The position numbers and the translations under genes were made by a program. Shown here piece after piece: positions 45,719 through 58,420 of a stretch of DNA of 64,000 bases. Numbering within the stretch: position 1 is the first letter of the stretch; each line of letters opens with the position of its first letter. This stretch comes from Amaurobius ferox. Taxonomy: Eukaryota; Arthropoda; Arachnida; Araneae; Amaurobiidae. The stretch spans positions 69,127,754 through 69,191,753 of the forward strand of contig OX578139.1 of the NCBI GenBank assembly GCA_951213105.1, read 5' to 3'. A model generated the notes under the pieces. That model was not told where the DNA came from, ran no database searches, and worked only from the letters and a program-made list of their open reading frames with translations.

Positions 45719-46300
45719 ATAATAATAAAGTAAGATATCTGTTTGTGTGTCTGACTATCGGGTTGTGTCGCTCGCAGCAGAAAACCTTATCGTTGTACGA
45801 CTCTGGAATTTGGTACACATATATTTCAGTACGAGAGACTATGCACTTTAGCGAGTTTTTTTATATAAAATTACAATTCATTTTTTACTTATTCTATGTT
45901 TTAACATAATTTTTTTCGATTTTCTCGCACAAATTGACTCCTTAGCAACCGAAAATATTATCACAGTGTTTCTGCCTTACACCATCGGAAAGATCGAAAC
46001 TTTTTCTTTCGTGAAAATTCTATACTATTAATAGAGAAATTACCATGATTTTGTTTTAAAAATGTGTACTTTGTATTGAAGGCGTAATCTATTTTCTATC
46101 TATAATAATAAAGGAAAGTGTATGTCTATGTATCTGTCAGATTGTGTCTCCTGTAGCTCAAAATCTAGTCGTTGTACGGCCAAGATATTTGGTACAGGGA
46201 TACCTTGGCTCACAAGAGGTGTGACCTCTAGGTACTATTGCAGATTTTCCATCTTAAAGCCATTGACTCTGATATTTTTTATATAAGCATATACATTATT
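45719..46300. repeat. Two diverged copies of a repeat, ~384 bp apart
   Basis: Both copies start 'aataataaag', then a 'tgt(c/t)tgtgt' run, 'ctgt(a/c)gctcaaaa', 'gtcgttgtacg' and 'tttggtacac' (45719 and 46103). Confidence 0.55.
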
Positions 46301-46444
46301 GTTCTTTGGTTTTCGAGAATTCTTTCTAAATTTCGGTAGGTTTTTATCAGGGATTTGCTTCCCCGACAATGCTGGATACATTTTTTAGAAAGTTATAAAT
46401 GGTCAAAATTTTAATAGAAAAGATAATGGTACGCATATTTTTTT

Positions 46445-46574
46445 ACTTTCCCTATACGCATGGAATAATGTATAAGGAAAGTATAGTGACGGGGACGAAA
46501 ATTTGAATTCGAGTTTTCAGTGGAAGAGCATATTTCCAGCATCCCTGACATCGAATCGAAAGGTTTTGATGTGA

Positions 46575-46620
<46 letters not shown>

Positions 46621-47652
46621 ACACTGAGTCGTTGGAGACAATATCTCATGATCGATCCATTGAAGCGATCCGAGTGAAATTTGGTACAAAAATTACAGTA
46701 AGTGAATACTGAAAACCTATTGTTTTAAATGTATTTGTGTGTATGTGTGTTAGTGTATGTGTCCCTGAGACTGCAGAAACAACATCTAGCGAACGAATGA
46801 AGCGATCTGATTATAGTTTTATACGATTATTACAATCAGTGAATACTAGAAGCCAGTTGATTTTAAGTACAATCAAATATTCAAATTACCACCAATTTTT
46901 AAATTTTGAAGAAAATCATTCAAAAATCGAAATCTATAACAATATTACGTAAATAATCATTTATTATGTAATTTTTAATTAGAAAACAAATGAAAGCTAG
47001 CATGATGAGTTCATAAGATGTTGAACTTTTTTCCAATGAATTTATCAATAATACTCGTGTTACATAAATTTGAAAAACGTATTAACTATAGTGAAATGTG
47101 TTCACTCTTCACATAATATTATACGATAAATTCGTTAACATTATTCTAGTAGATCTATTTCGTTCCATTCACGAGAGAAAATTATTGTGTAAAATATTTT
47201 TGCATTTTTGCGACTCACAATCCGCCAATAGTCATTTATATATATGAAAATCCCTTCTCTCAGTAATCATTTCTCTTAAATAAATTTGATGAGCTTGGCG
47301 AATAATTTAGCAAGATATCGACATTTTAACGATATGTCGCCTCAAACTGCCGAAAGCATAGTCAATGACGCTAAATTTACAGAAATGATACCAAATTGAT
47401 GAATTAATCATTGGAATTGTTTAATATATGAACCCTATTGCTTATTGCGAATATTGATAATTGTCAATTTGTCAGAGTTGCGCAAAATATAAGTTAAAAG
47501 TACTTCTAAATAGTTGTAAGTGTTGCCATCCGGAAAAGCGCCAAATGTACAATTCAACGTCAAAAACATGGATATTATACCTCATTTTTTCACTGCGAAA
47601 GAAGTAAATTCATTGCATTATATAGTGAAAAGCATGTGGTGCTTACATCAGA
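46445..47652 (+). mobile_element. Family B element, longest copy
   Basis: 5' end ACTTTCCCTATACGCATGGA, palindrome, GTGACGGGGACGAAAATTTG and (TG)n at 46579-46618. A second, diverged copy of the microsatellite-adjacent block starts at 46735. 3' end: GTGAAAAGCATGTGGTGCTT, then ACATCAGATTTTTT, the hairpin end. Confidence 0.7.
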
Positions 47653-47960
47653 TTTTTTGATATAGAGATAATCAGCTGATAAATATCAATTAAGTAAATT
47701 AAAGCTTGCATTAAACATATTGAACCACTCAGGATGTTTCCTTTATGCATTTGAGCCAAGGGAAATCATTTATGACATCAGAGAAGACGCTTTCTAGAAT
47801 TGATTCTGTCGTCATGAATAACCACTCCCTAGACGCACATGTTGCAGCATACCGTCTCTATTGCTCCCCACTGCCATATTGTCACGTCAAAAGAAATTAT
47901 GTCACTCCCTGGGAGTAAGCCTATCTCTTGTTATCAAAGTCTATTAACCATAATGATTTA
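47653..47960. other. No feature seen
   Basis: 47740-47930 has moderate composition; no frame or repeat is recognised. Confidence 0.35.
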
Positions 47961-48480
47961 TATATGTAATAAATAAGAAAAGAAACAATTTCTCCAATGT
48001 CCTCACACACACAACAACAGCGCATAAAACTGTATGAAATAAATTTTAATCACACACGAAATTGAAAGAAATTGGTGGTGCGGGCATATTCAATTCAAGA
48101 CAAAAATATGTAATGAATTATGAGAAAAGGAACAAGTTCTTCAATGCCCTCCCATACACAACAGTGGCGCATGGAAAAGTAAAATATAAATTTTAATCAT
48201 ACACGACATTGAGCGAAATTGATGGTGCAGTCAGATTCAATTCAAAAATATATAACAATGTATAAGAAAAGAAACAAGTTATTCAATGTCCTCCCATACA
48301 TGACAGTGGCGCACGGAAAAGTAAAAAATAAATTTTAATCAACCAATGAAATTGATGATGCAGGTAGATTCAATTCAAGTCAAAAATATGTAATTAATTA
48401 TTAGAAAAGAAACAAGTTCTTCAATGTTTCCCATTCACAACAGTTGCGCACGAAAAAGTAGAATATTTAATTTTACCATT
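47961..48480. repeat. Diverged satellite monomers (~140 bp) at array edge
   Basis: Four monomers, aligned on 'caatgtcctcccatacacaa', lie at 47995, 48142, 48284 and 48422, i.e. spacing 147, 142 and 138 bp. They differ from each other by many substitutions, unlike the core. Confidence 0.85.
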
Positions 48481-51400
48481 AATATTACACTGTTCAAAAA
48501 TAAATTTTAATCACCCACGAAATTGATGGTACTGGTAGATTCAATTCAAGACAATAATGTATAATTAATTATGAGAAAAGAAACAAGTTCTTCAATGTCT
48601 TCCCATACACAACAGTTGCGCACGAAAAAGTAGAAAATAAATTTTAATCACCCACGACATTGACCAAAATTTAATGTGCAGGTAGAGTCAACTCAAGACA
48701 ATAATATGTATATAAATCTTATCCTTATCCAGCATTAATATTACAATCAGTGAATATTACACTGTTCAAAAATAAATTTTAATCACCCACGAAATTGATG
48801 GTACTGGTAGATTCAATTCAAGACAATAATATATAATTAATTATGAGAAAAGAAACAAGTTCTTCAATGTCTTCCCATACACAACAGTTGCGCACGAAAA
48901 AATAAAAAATAAATTTTAATCACCCACGAAATTGACCAAAATTTAATGTGCGGGTAGATTCAACTCAAGACAATAATATGTATATAAATCTTATCCTTAT
49001 CCAGCATTAATATTACAATCAGTGAATATTACACTGTTCAAAAATAAATTTTAATCACCCACGAAATTGATGGTGCTGGTAGATTCAATTCAAGACAATA
49101 ATATATAATTAATTATGAGAAAAGAAACAAGTTCTTCAATGTCTTCCCATACACAACAGTTGCGCACGAAAAAATAAAAAATAAATTTTAATCACCCACG
49201 ACATTGACCAAAATTTAATGTGCGGGTAGATTCAACTCAAGACAATAATATGTATATAAATCTTATCCTTATCCAGCATTAATATTACAATCAGTGAATA
49301 TTACACTGTTCAAAAATAAATTTTAATCACCCACGAAATTGATGGTACTGGTAGATTCAATTCAAGACAATAATATATAATTAATTATGAGAAAAGAAAC
49401 AAGTTCTTCAATGTCTTCCCATACAAAACAGTTGCGCACGAAAAAATAAAAAATAAATTTTAATCACCCACGACATTGACCAAAATTTAATGTGCGGGTA
49501 GATTCAACTCAAGACAATAATATGTATATAAATCTTATCCTTATCCAGCATTAATATTACAATCAGTGAATATTACACTGTTCAAAAATAAATTTTAATC
49601 ACCCACGAAATTGATGGTGCTGGTAGATTCAATTCAAGACAATAATATATAATTAATTATGAGAAAAGAAACAAGTTCTTCAATGTCTTCCCATACACAA
49701 CAGTTGCGCACGAAAAAATAAAAAATAAATTTTAATCACCCACGACATTGACCAAAATTTAATGTGCGGGTAGATTCAACTCAAGACAATAATATGTATA
49801 TAAATCTTATCCTTATCCAGCATTAATATTACAATCAGTGAATATTACACTGTTCAAAAATAAATTTTAATCACCCACGAAATTGATGGTACTGGTAGAT
49901 TCAATTCAAGACAATAATATATAATTAATTATGAGAAAAGAAACAAGTTCTTCAATGTCGTCCCATACACAACAGTTGCGCACGAAAAAATAAAAAATAA
50001 ATTTTAATCACCCACGACATTGACCAAAATTTAATGTGCGGGTAGATTCAACTCAAGACAATAATATGTATATAAATCTTATCCTTATCCAGCATTAATA
50101 TTACAATCAGTGAATATTACACTGTCCAAAAATAAATTTTAATCACCCACGAAATTGATGGTGCTGGTAGATTCAATTCAAGACAATAATATATAATTAA
50201 TTATGAGAAAAGAAACAAGTTCTTCAATGTCTTCCCATACACAACAGTTGCGCACGAAAAAATAAAAAATAAATTTTAATCACCCACGACATTGACCAAA
50301 ATTTAATGTGCGGGTAGATTCAACTCAAGACAATAATATGTATATAAATCTTATCCTTATCCAGTATTAATATTAAAATCAGTGAATATTACACTGTTCA
50401 AAAATAAATTTTAATCACCCACGAAATTGATGGTACTGGTAGATTCAATTCAAGACAATAATATATAATTAATTATGAGAAAAGAAACAAGTTCTTCATT
50501 ATCTTCCCATACACAACAGTTGCGCACGAAAAAATAAAAAATAAATTTTAATCACCCACGACATTGACCAAAATTTAATGTGCGGGTAGATTCAACTCAA
50601 GACAATAATATGTATATAAATCTTATCCTTATCCAGCATTAATATTACAATCAGTGAATATTACACTGTTCAAAAATAAATTTTAATCACCCACGAAATT
50701 GATGGTGCTGGTAGATTCAATTCAAGACAATAATATATAATTAATAATGAGAAAAGAAACAAGTTCTTCAATGTCTTCCCATACACAACAGTTGCGCACG
50801 AAAAAATAAAAAATAAATTTTAATCACCCACGACATTGACCAAAATTTAATGTGCGGGTAGATTCAACTCAAGACAATAATATGTATATAAATCTTATCC
50901 TTATCCAGCATTAATATTACAATCAGTGAATATTACACTGTTCAAAAATAAATTTTAATCACCCACGAAATTGATGGTACTGGTAGATTCAATTCAAGAC
51001 AATAATATATAATTAATTATGAGAAAAGAAACAAGTTCTTCTATATCTTCCCATACACAACAGTTGCGCACGAAAAAATAAAAAATAAATTTTAATCACC
51101 CACGACATTGACCAAAATTTAATGTGCGGGTAGATTCAACTCAAGACAATAATATGTATATAAATCTTATCCTTATCCAGCATTAATATTACAATCAGTG
51201 AATATTACACTGTTCAAAAATAAATTTTAATCACCCACGAAATTGATGGTGCTGGTAGATTCAATTCAAGACAATAATAATATATAATTAATTATGAGAA
51301 AAGAAACAAGTTCTTCAATGTCTTCCCATACACAACAGTTGCGCACGAAAAAATAAAAAATAAATTTTAATCACCCACGACATTGACCAAAATTTAATGT

Positions 51401-53345
51401 GCGGGTAGATTCAACTCAAGACAATAATATGTATATAAATCTTATCCTTATCCAGCATTAATATTACAATCAGTGAATATTACACTGTTCAAAAATAAAT
51501 TTTAATCACCCACGAAATTGATGGTACTGGTAGATTCAATTCAAGACAATAATATATAATTAATTATGAGAAAAGAAACAAGTTCTTCAATGTCTTCCCA
51601 TACACAATAGTTGCGCACGAAAAAATAAAAAATAAATTTTAATCACCCACGACATTGACCAAAATTTAATGTGCGGGTAGATTCAACTCAAGACAATAAT
51701 ATGTATATAAATCTTATCCTTATCCAGCATTAATATTACAATCAGTGAATATTACACTGTTCAAAAATAAATTTTAATCACCCACGAAATTGATGGTGCT
51801 GGTAGATTCAATTCAAGACAATAATATATAATTAATTATGAGAAAAGAAACAAGTTCTTCAATGTCTTCCCATACACAACAGTTGCGCACGAAAAAATAA
51901 AAAATAAATTTTAATCACCCACGACATTGACCAAAATTTAATGTGCGGGTAGATTCAACTCAAGACAATAATATGTATATAAATCTTATCCTTATCCAGC
52001 ATTAATATTACAATCAGTGAATATTACACTGTTCAAAAATAAATTTTAATCACCCACGAAATTGATGGTACTGGTAGATTCAATTCAAGACAATAATATA
52101 TAATTAATTATGAGAAAAGAAACAAGTTCTTCATTGTCTTCCCATACACAACAGTTGCGCACGAAAAAATAAAAAATAAATTTTAATCACCCACGACATT
52201 GACCAAAATTTAATGTGCGGGTAGATTCAACTCAAGACAATAATATGTATATAAATCTTATCCTTATCCAGCATTAATATTACAATCAGTGAATATTACA
52301 CTGTTCAAAAATAAATTTTAATCACCCACGAAATTGATGGTGCTGGTAGATTCAATTCAAGACAATAATATATAATTAATTATGAGAAAAGAAACAAGTT
52401 CTTCAATGTCTTCCCATACACAACAGTTGCGCACGAAAAAATAAAAAATAAATTTTAATCACCCACGACATTGACCAAAATTTAATGTGCGGGTAGATTC
52501 AACTCAAGACAATAATATGTATATAAATCTTATCCTTATCCAGCATTAATATTACAATCAGTGAATATTACACTGTTCAAAAATAAATTTTAATCACCCA
52601 CGAAATTGATGGTGCTGGTAGATTCAATTCAAGACAATAATATATAATTAATTATGAGAAAAGAAACAAGTTCTTCATTGTCTTCCCATACACAACAGTT
52701 GCGCACGAAGAAGTAGAAAATACATTTTAATCACCCACGACATTGACCAATATTTAATGTGCGGGTAGATTCAATTCAAGACAATAATATGTATATAAAT
52801 CTTATCCTTATCCAGCATTAATATTACAATCAGTGAATATTACACTGTTCAAAAATAAATTTTAATCACCCACGAAATTGATTGTACTGGTAGATTCAAT
52901 TCAAGACAATAATATATAATTAATTATGAGAAAAGAAACAAGTTCTTCAATGTCTTCCCATACACAACAGTTGCGCACGAAAAAGTAGAAAATAAATTTT
53001 AATCACCCACGACATTGACCAAAATTTAATGTGCGGGTAGATTCAATTCAAGACAATAATATGTATATAAATCTTATCATTATCCAGCATTAATATTACA
53101 ATCAGTGAATATTACACTGTTCAAAAATAAATTTTAATCACCCACGAAATTGATGGTGCTGGTAGATTCAATTCAAGACAATAATATATAATTAATTATG
53201 AGAAAAGAAACAAGTTCTTCAATGTCTTCCCATACACAACAGTTGCGCACGAAAAAATAAAAAATAAATTTTAATCACCCACGAAATTGACCAAAATTTA
53301 ATGTGCGGGCAGATTCAGTTCAAGACAATAAAATGTATCTTATCA
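48481..53345. repeat. Satellite array, 272-bp unit x ~18
   Basis: The word ATCCTTATCCAGCATTAATA starts at 48721, 48993, 49265, 49537 and so on, exactly 272 bp apart. Each unit is a dimer of a ~148-bp and a ~124-bp half that share 'ataaattttaatcacccacg', 'gacaataatat' and 'ggtagattcaa'. Neighbouring units are almost identical. GATGGTACTGG and GATGGTGCTGG variants alternate strictly from 48798 to 52336, giving a 544-bp higher-order period. No coding frame. Confidence 0.95.
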
Positions 53346-53419
53346 TTATCCAGCATTGATATTATTCAAAACTGTAGAAGAGAAATCTGGGTGTATTTAG
53401 ATAAAAGTTTCGACAATTT

Positions 53420-53600
53420 TTCGTAATATCTTTAGATAAAGATAAGACTTATATAATTTTATTTTCAATTGAATTAGCCTACACTATCAATTTCGTTTAA
53501 TTTTGGGTGTGATAAAAATTTATTTTCAACTTTTCCGTAAGCCACTGTTGTGTAGGCTAGAACATTAAAAACTTGTTTATTTTTTTATCATTTATTTTTT
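53420..53600 (-). repeat. Inverted diverged satellite monomer
   Basis: Read on the minus strand: 'gtttttaatgttctagccta', CACAACAGTGGC, 'gaaaataaatttttatcaca', 'aaattgatagtgtaggc' and 'ttatctttatc' follow the order of the satellite unit. It faces the array from its right edge. Confidence 0.7.
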
Positions 53601-53689
53601 ACTTTTTAGTTTTCATTTATTGACGTAATTTACATTCCATTTAATGTAGTATTATACATATATCAGCTTGTTACAAAAGGTAGAATATT

Positions 53690-54120
53690 CCATCTCAAGA
53701 CACTAAGACGTAATTCTCAAAAAAATGCATGAAAAGGGCAAAACCATAATCACGACGTACGTAAGTGACATAACGTAATAAGCTGAACATTTAATACATA
53801 AAAATGTTGGGCCAGGCGAAACTATGTGACGATATTCAGTTCTCTATGCTCTCCGGATGCCCGTAGAAGATGACGCACATAAATGACGTAATAAAGTAAC
53901 GTGATAATGTAAAAATTTTACGACTTGTTACAACCAGAAAAACATTTCACCTGGAGACACTGAACCGTAATTCACAAAGAAAATGCATGAAAATGGCAAA
54001 ATTTTAATCTTGACGTACGTAAATGACGTAGCAATATAACATAATGACATGAAAATTAAACACATGAAAATAATCTGCTAGATAAAACTGCCGAGTTTTA
54101 CCGATTTCCGGTAGATCGGA
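53690..54120. repeat. Tandem duplication, ~255-bp spacing
   Basis: 'agacactaagacgtaattct' ... 'gcatgaaaagggcaaaa' ... 'gacgtacgtaagtgac' at 53697 recurs as 'agacactgaaccgtaattca' ... 'gcatgaaaatggcaaaa' ... 'gacgtacgtaaatgac' at 53955. Confidence 0.75.
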
Positions 54121-54366
54121 AAAATGGTCATTAATATCGGTGCTGTGTGTGCCATAGTATGTGCCATCTTGTTGGAATCAGGCGTTGTCAATTATTTGTG
54201 GAGAATTCGCAGGTCTTGCGCAACAAAGTTTTCCAGCATGAAACAAAGGCACAAGGCATGGTAACATAGCTTTGGCAACATTGACATTTTCAGAAACATG
54301 ATAAATTTCCGCAAAGGCACAATGCGCATTACTCCACTGTTCTATGATTAAATAGCAAGATGCCAT
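54075..54366 (-). pseudogene. Transposase fragment, FQQDG type, N- and C-parts fused
   Basis: On the minus strand the first ~30 codons (IIEQWSNAHCAFAEIYHVSE, with NVNVAKAM) resemble the short N-terminal helix-turn-helix domain found in a large arthropod transposase group (DUF4817-like: '..AHRAFAVE.Y...NSVV.AQR'). Soon after come PQIIDNA, a stop and FQQDGTYYGTHS, which resembles the FQQDGA..H block carrying the second catalytic residue of the same group. About 100 or more residues that should separate the two are missing, so this is an internally deleted remnant. The element beginning at 54490 has the kind of terminal motif that often accompanies such transposases. Confidence 0.45.
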
Positions 54367-54489
54367 GATTAAATGACAAAATTTGAGTCATCCGTATAAT
54401 GTTTTGTACTATTATTTGTTAAAGAGATCTTAAGCAAGATAGTTATTCTGTTGCTATGAAGCCATAACTGGCGAAAAGCCAGTTCGGGA

Positions 54490-56618
54490 TACACATGATG
54501 TCCCAAAAAGATTTAAACCCGCTTTAATTATTTACCTTTTGGAGATAAGTGGGCAATGTAAATTTCAAAAATGTTGAAATTAAGGTAGGAAATAAGACTA
54601 CTGTAATTAAATAGTCCTCCCATTAATTTTCAAAAAGTTACACTTTTTAAATTTTTATACGACCCCCTTAGGCAAATTTGGTAACCAGAAAATCTTTGCT
54701 TTTAATGTAATAAGATCATTAAAAACAAGAAAGATCAATCATGCATAAAGTATTGATTATGAAACTCTTTCCAACTTCAAAACAATTTTATTTAAACATC
54801 TCTAAAATGCGATATTTTCCTCGGTAATATTTTTAAAATTATCAGAATACTATATTAATTTATTATATTTGAAAACTTAAAATTTCATCGAAAAAAAATG
54901 AACTTCACTCAAATGACTGCATTGAAATATACATTGCTTGGATTAAACATATCTAAAATGCTATACATTCCTCGGTAATATTTTTTAAATTATCATAATA
55001 CTACAATAAATTATAATATTTGAAAACTTCATCGAAAACAAATGAACTTTATTCAAATGGCGTATCGAAATCATAAACTTTTTTCCATTTCTTTCTGTCA
55101 TCACAATACTATAATTTATTTTATTTAAAAACTTAAAACCATGGAGGTACAAGTAATTAAACTCTATGCTTAAAACTTCATCGAAGAAATCGCCTTCTCT
55201 GTGTAAAATCAATGAATGTTTCATTCATATCAGCTATATTGCAGACTCCATGAGCTAAATAATTTTGCGTTAATGAAATGCAGCAATTCTTATACAACTC
55301 ATTTTACATCTTTTGGTGCTTACATTCTCCATAACTTCTCCATAAGTTCGTTGTGGAAATAAGCAATGTCTGATGATCATTTAAACTCAAATATATTATA
55401 ATTGCGTTGTTTCAGTATGTAGATGCACAAAATTTAAGTAAAATAAAGCGGTTTTAGAACGGATACAACACTAAATATGAATTAAAAAGAATTTAAAAAT
55501 CACGATTTTGACACAAGATGGATGCTATATTTTATTTTGAAGTGCGTAACATGATCTCTTCATATCATGGTCACGTGATCGCTTCAAATAAAGGGTGTAA
55601 TTATTATTTTAATTTTTATTTAAAAAACTACTGAATATATTTTGCTGAAATATTTTTTATATATTTTATGGGATAATTTGAATATTTCCTAAAACTTTCG
55701 AAGTAATTTGTGAATTTTAAATTCGCTTAAAAAATGTTTGAAAAATTAGGTCCCATAGGGTTCAATGTATTTCATTTTTTCCACCCGTGTTCAATCCAAA
55801 ACTAATTGGGTGATATTATTCATTTATATTCCCATAGGTCCCACAAACCGTCTGAACAACATACTAAAATTTCATTTTGATAAAGTCATTTTTACGGCAG
55901 TTATCGTGGCAACGGATAGACAGACAGACCGACAGACAGAATAAACAAAGTCATAAAAACTTTTCAACTATGTTGTAAAGTGTTAAAAACCGCATACCAG
56001 TATCCTTACAATTGGGCGAATTATTTAATTAAAAATTGAACATCGCAAATGGGGATCATATATCAAATTAGAAATGTAAATTTGTGACATATCACAAAAA
56101 AGATAAAATTGGATGATAATACATGGGATAACCAACAGCGTAGTAAGTACCACTGCTCTATATGATATCTGTCTGTGTAATGTTTTATTTAGATGCATTT
56201 GTGATAAAAAAATTTTGACACGTATTAACGTATTTTTAGTCTAAACTATACTCATCGTCAATTTGTTTATGATCCCTATTATCACTGATGAAACAGCCTT
56301 TCACATGGTGAGGAAAAGTGGCATAAGTCAGATTCTTTCCCTTATCATGATTCAGTTGATTTTAAAGATACAGATATGCGGTTTTTTAATGATATTGTTG
56401 CATTTAAAATCCAAATTTTCTGATTGACCAAATTTGTCTAAGGAAGTCGTATAAAATTTTTAAATGTGTAACGTTTTGAAATTAATGGGATGACTATTTC
56501 ATTAACGTAGTCTTATTTCTTACCTTACTTTCAACATTTTTGCAATTTATATTGTTTACTTATCTACAACAGGTAAAGAATTAAAGAGCGTTTTAATCTT
56601 TTTGGGACACCCTGTATG
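54490..56618. mobile_element. TIR element interrupted by family A copy A5
   Basis: Left terminus TACACATGATGTCCCAAAAA; right terminus, read inward, TACATACAGGGTGTCCCAAA. The arms stay similar for about 240 bp: 'aataagactac', 'tcccattaattt', 'tttttatacgac', 'aaatttggt', 'aatatcattaaaaa'. The left arm is split by A5 and resumes as 'ccgcataccagtatcctt' at 55990. Without A5 it is about 860 bp and non-coding. Confidence 0.7.
54724..55989 (-). mobile_element. Family A element, copy A5
   Basis: Left AACAAGAAAGATCAATCATG, right TTGTAAAGTGTTAAAAAC. The GACA tract is short (55915-55940). It is inserted in an A-run of the TIR element's left arm. Confidence 0.85.
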
Positions 56619-56733
56619 TATACATATTGTATTTCTTTTTAAAGACGAGCGCGGGATATGGCCTTTGTAACACATATTGTTTCGTTTTATAGCTGATGTT
56701 TCAAGGTTCTGTTGCAACGTGATCTACGTAGTA

Positions 56734-57695
56734 GGATTCAATAGTTCCCGGACTGAGTCTATAACTTAAAATATATTCTCAATTAAAATGCTGAAACACA
56801 TCATCCTTCGAAATAAGACCCCTGCGCAACAACACACTTTTGCCATCGCATGTAAAGGTCATCGAAACATTTCTGGGATCTATTTTTAACCATGTCCTTT
56901 AACTCAGCCGGCGATGCACTTTTAACTTCATTTGCGGATTGAAATCGACGACCCTGCAAGCAACGTGCCAGTTCAGGAAATAGGCTGAAGTCGCAAGGGG
57001 CGAGATCAGGGGAGTAAAGTGGATGTGGCAAAACAGTTGTTTGCGTTTTCGCAAGAAAGTCAGCGACGAGGAGGGATCGGTGTGCAGGAGCGTTGTCCTA
57101 CTAAAACACTCATGATCTGATCCCTTTTGGTCTTCCGTTAACATGCGGGGAACGATGTGTTGAGACATCCTATGCATGTTAAGATCCTTAGTCAGTATCC
57201 GTTGACATGTTACTTCGGATATCCCAACTGATTCTGCTATTTCCGCTATTGTTTGCTATTGTTTTCCGCTTTGTTCCCACGTACCGTCGCAGAAACCTGT
57301 TTTCAGCGGTGCGGGAAGACTGCGGACGGCCAAAGCGTTCATCGTCATCGGCACTTTCCCTGCCTTCGCTGCCACTCAAAAGCTTGCATTCGCGATAATG
57401 TATCACTGCCGTACACATACTACAACATTTCGTAAACCTCCGTAACACTCTTTTCCAAGCGACCACGAAATTTGATATTAATTCTCTGCTCAACAAACGC
57501 CATTTCTTTCAATCGCCGGTCACTAAGTGCACCCGTCTACAAAATACGACGTCGTGGCGAGCCCACCGACTACGTGATTTGGGTCAAACCACTTTTAGAA
57601 GAGGGAGAGAACGTAGAAATACAGAAACGTTATCGTAGTCGCTCTACAACAAATATTTTTGAAGGTACATACTCAGTCCGGGAACTTTAGAATCC
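56734..57695 (-). mobile_element. Mariner element, internally deleted
   Basis: Terminal inverted repeats TAGGATTC..(A)AGTTCCCGGACTGAGT at 56732-56758 and 57671-57697. TA dinucleotides at 56732-56733 and 57696-57697 are the target duplication. Total ~0.96 kb, shorter than a ~1.3-kb mariner. Confidence 0.9.
56801..57496 (-). pseudogene. Mariner transposase, internally deleted and frameshifted
   Basis: Minus-strand order: VLRRFTKCC, RECKLLSGSEGRESADDDER with FGRPQSSRT (helix-turn-helix and linker, 57440-57310), NMSTDTD, then MHRMSQHIVPRMLTEDQK (57177-57125), equivalent to 'LGM.K...K.VPR.LT..QK'. The next segment jumps to the ..ILL..D.APAH region, here in shifted frames (57110-57050), then PHPLYSPDLAPCDFSLFPEL with the third catalytic Asp, LQGRRFQSANEVK and the KCFDDLYMRWQKCVV tail ending YFEG. 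The part containing the first catalytic Asp is deleted. It cannot be active, but its intact ends could be mobilised in trans. Confidence 0.85.
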
Positions 57696-57889
57696 TAACT
57701 CGTAATAACAGATTTTATATGAGACGTCATAAAATTCGATGGGAGTTACTAGTCCAATTTTCGCACTTGATAATATTCAGACAATCAAAATTACATGCGG
57801 ATGTTGATAATTAATAGGAGGTGGTGATCAATTTAACAGCTTTCTGGAGAAATTTTCCGATTTAAAATTTAAGTAGAGGAGATATAGTT

Positions 57890-58045
57890 TTCCATCAAAA
57901 TCCCATTTTGAGGGAAATGATGCAAATTATATTTTACCTGGAAATTTTTACAGCAGTTAGAAAAATGTTTTTAAGTTAATTATGTTCAAGCAAATAATTC
58001 ATAAATAATTATAAAAGAATAAGGACTAATATATTCTTACTGCCA
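57890..58045. repeat. Direct repeat left of a GC-rich segment
   Basis: Shares with 58590-58735: 'tgcaaattatattttacc', 'tttttaagttaattatgtt' and 'ataattataaaagaata'. Confidence 0.75.
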
Positions 58046-58420
58046 TTTCCCCTGGGGGGGCTGCCAAGGCGGAATGGGGTTGGCCTCTGGCTTTGTAGCC
58101 TCTGGTTTACCTCCTCTAAGAAGATACAGTAATCCGGTGAAAGTTCTCCAGGAGTTCCTTCTGGTGTTTCACAAACAGGATTCTTCTAGATTACGGAGAT
58201 GGATTGTGCTTATTAAGGGGCTGATCCAAGAGCTGTCAACGACTGGAATCGAGGCTCAGCGGAACGTCTTTGTACCCCATTCGGTGTATATTTTTGCTGG
58301 CCTCGCTGCCCTGGCCGTGTCCTCGTTGGAATGGAAAGTTTCACCCTTCTCTGTCCCCCAGTCCCAAAGCGTAAACCACTGGTGTCGAGATTAATAGTTA
58401 TCACTGTCATAAGTAAGCTA
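58046..58420 (+). other. GC-rich segment of unknown origin between direct repeats
   Basis: Unrecognised. About 360 bp of GC-rich sequence with open frames on both strands: 106 codons on + starting MGLASGFVASGLPPL and 65 codons on -. The plus frame has a hydrophobic stretch (YIFAGLAALAVSSLEW) near its C-terminus but no known domain, and no start context stands out. The segment starts near a G8 run (58053-58060) and ends before AT-rich sequence that repeats the upstream flank. Candidates are a SINE or LTR-like insertion, or a captured exon. Confidence 0.3.

Noticed and set aside
48481..53345. CRISPR-like array
   Set aside because: The repeats are contiguous 272-bp units without unique spacers; this is a eukaryotic satellite.
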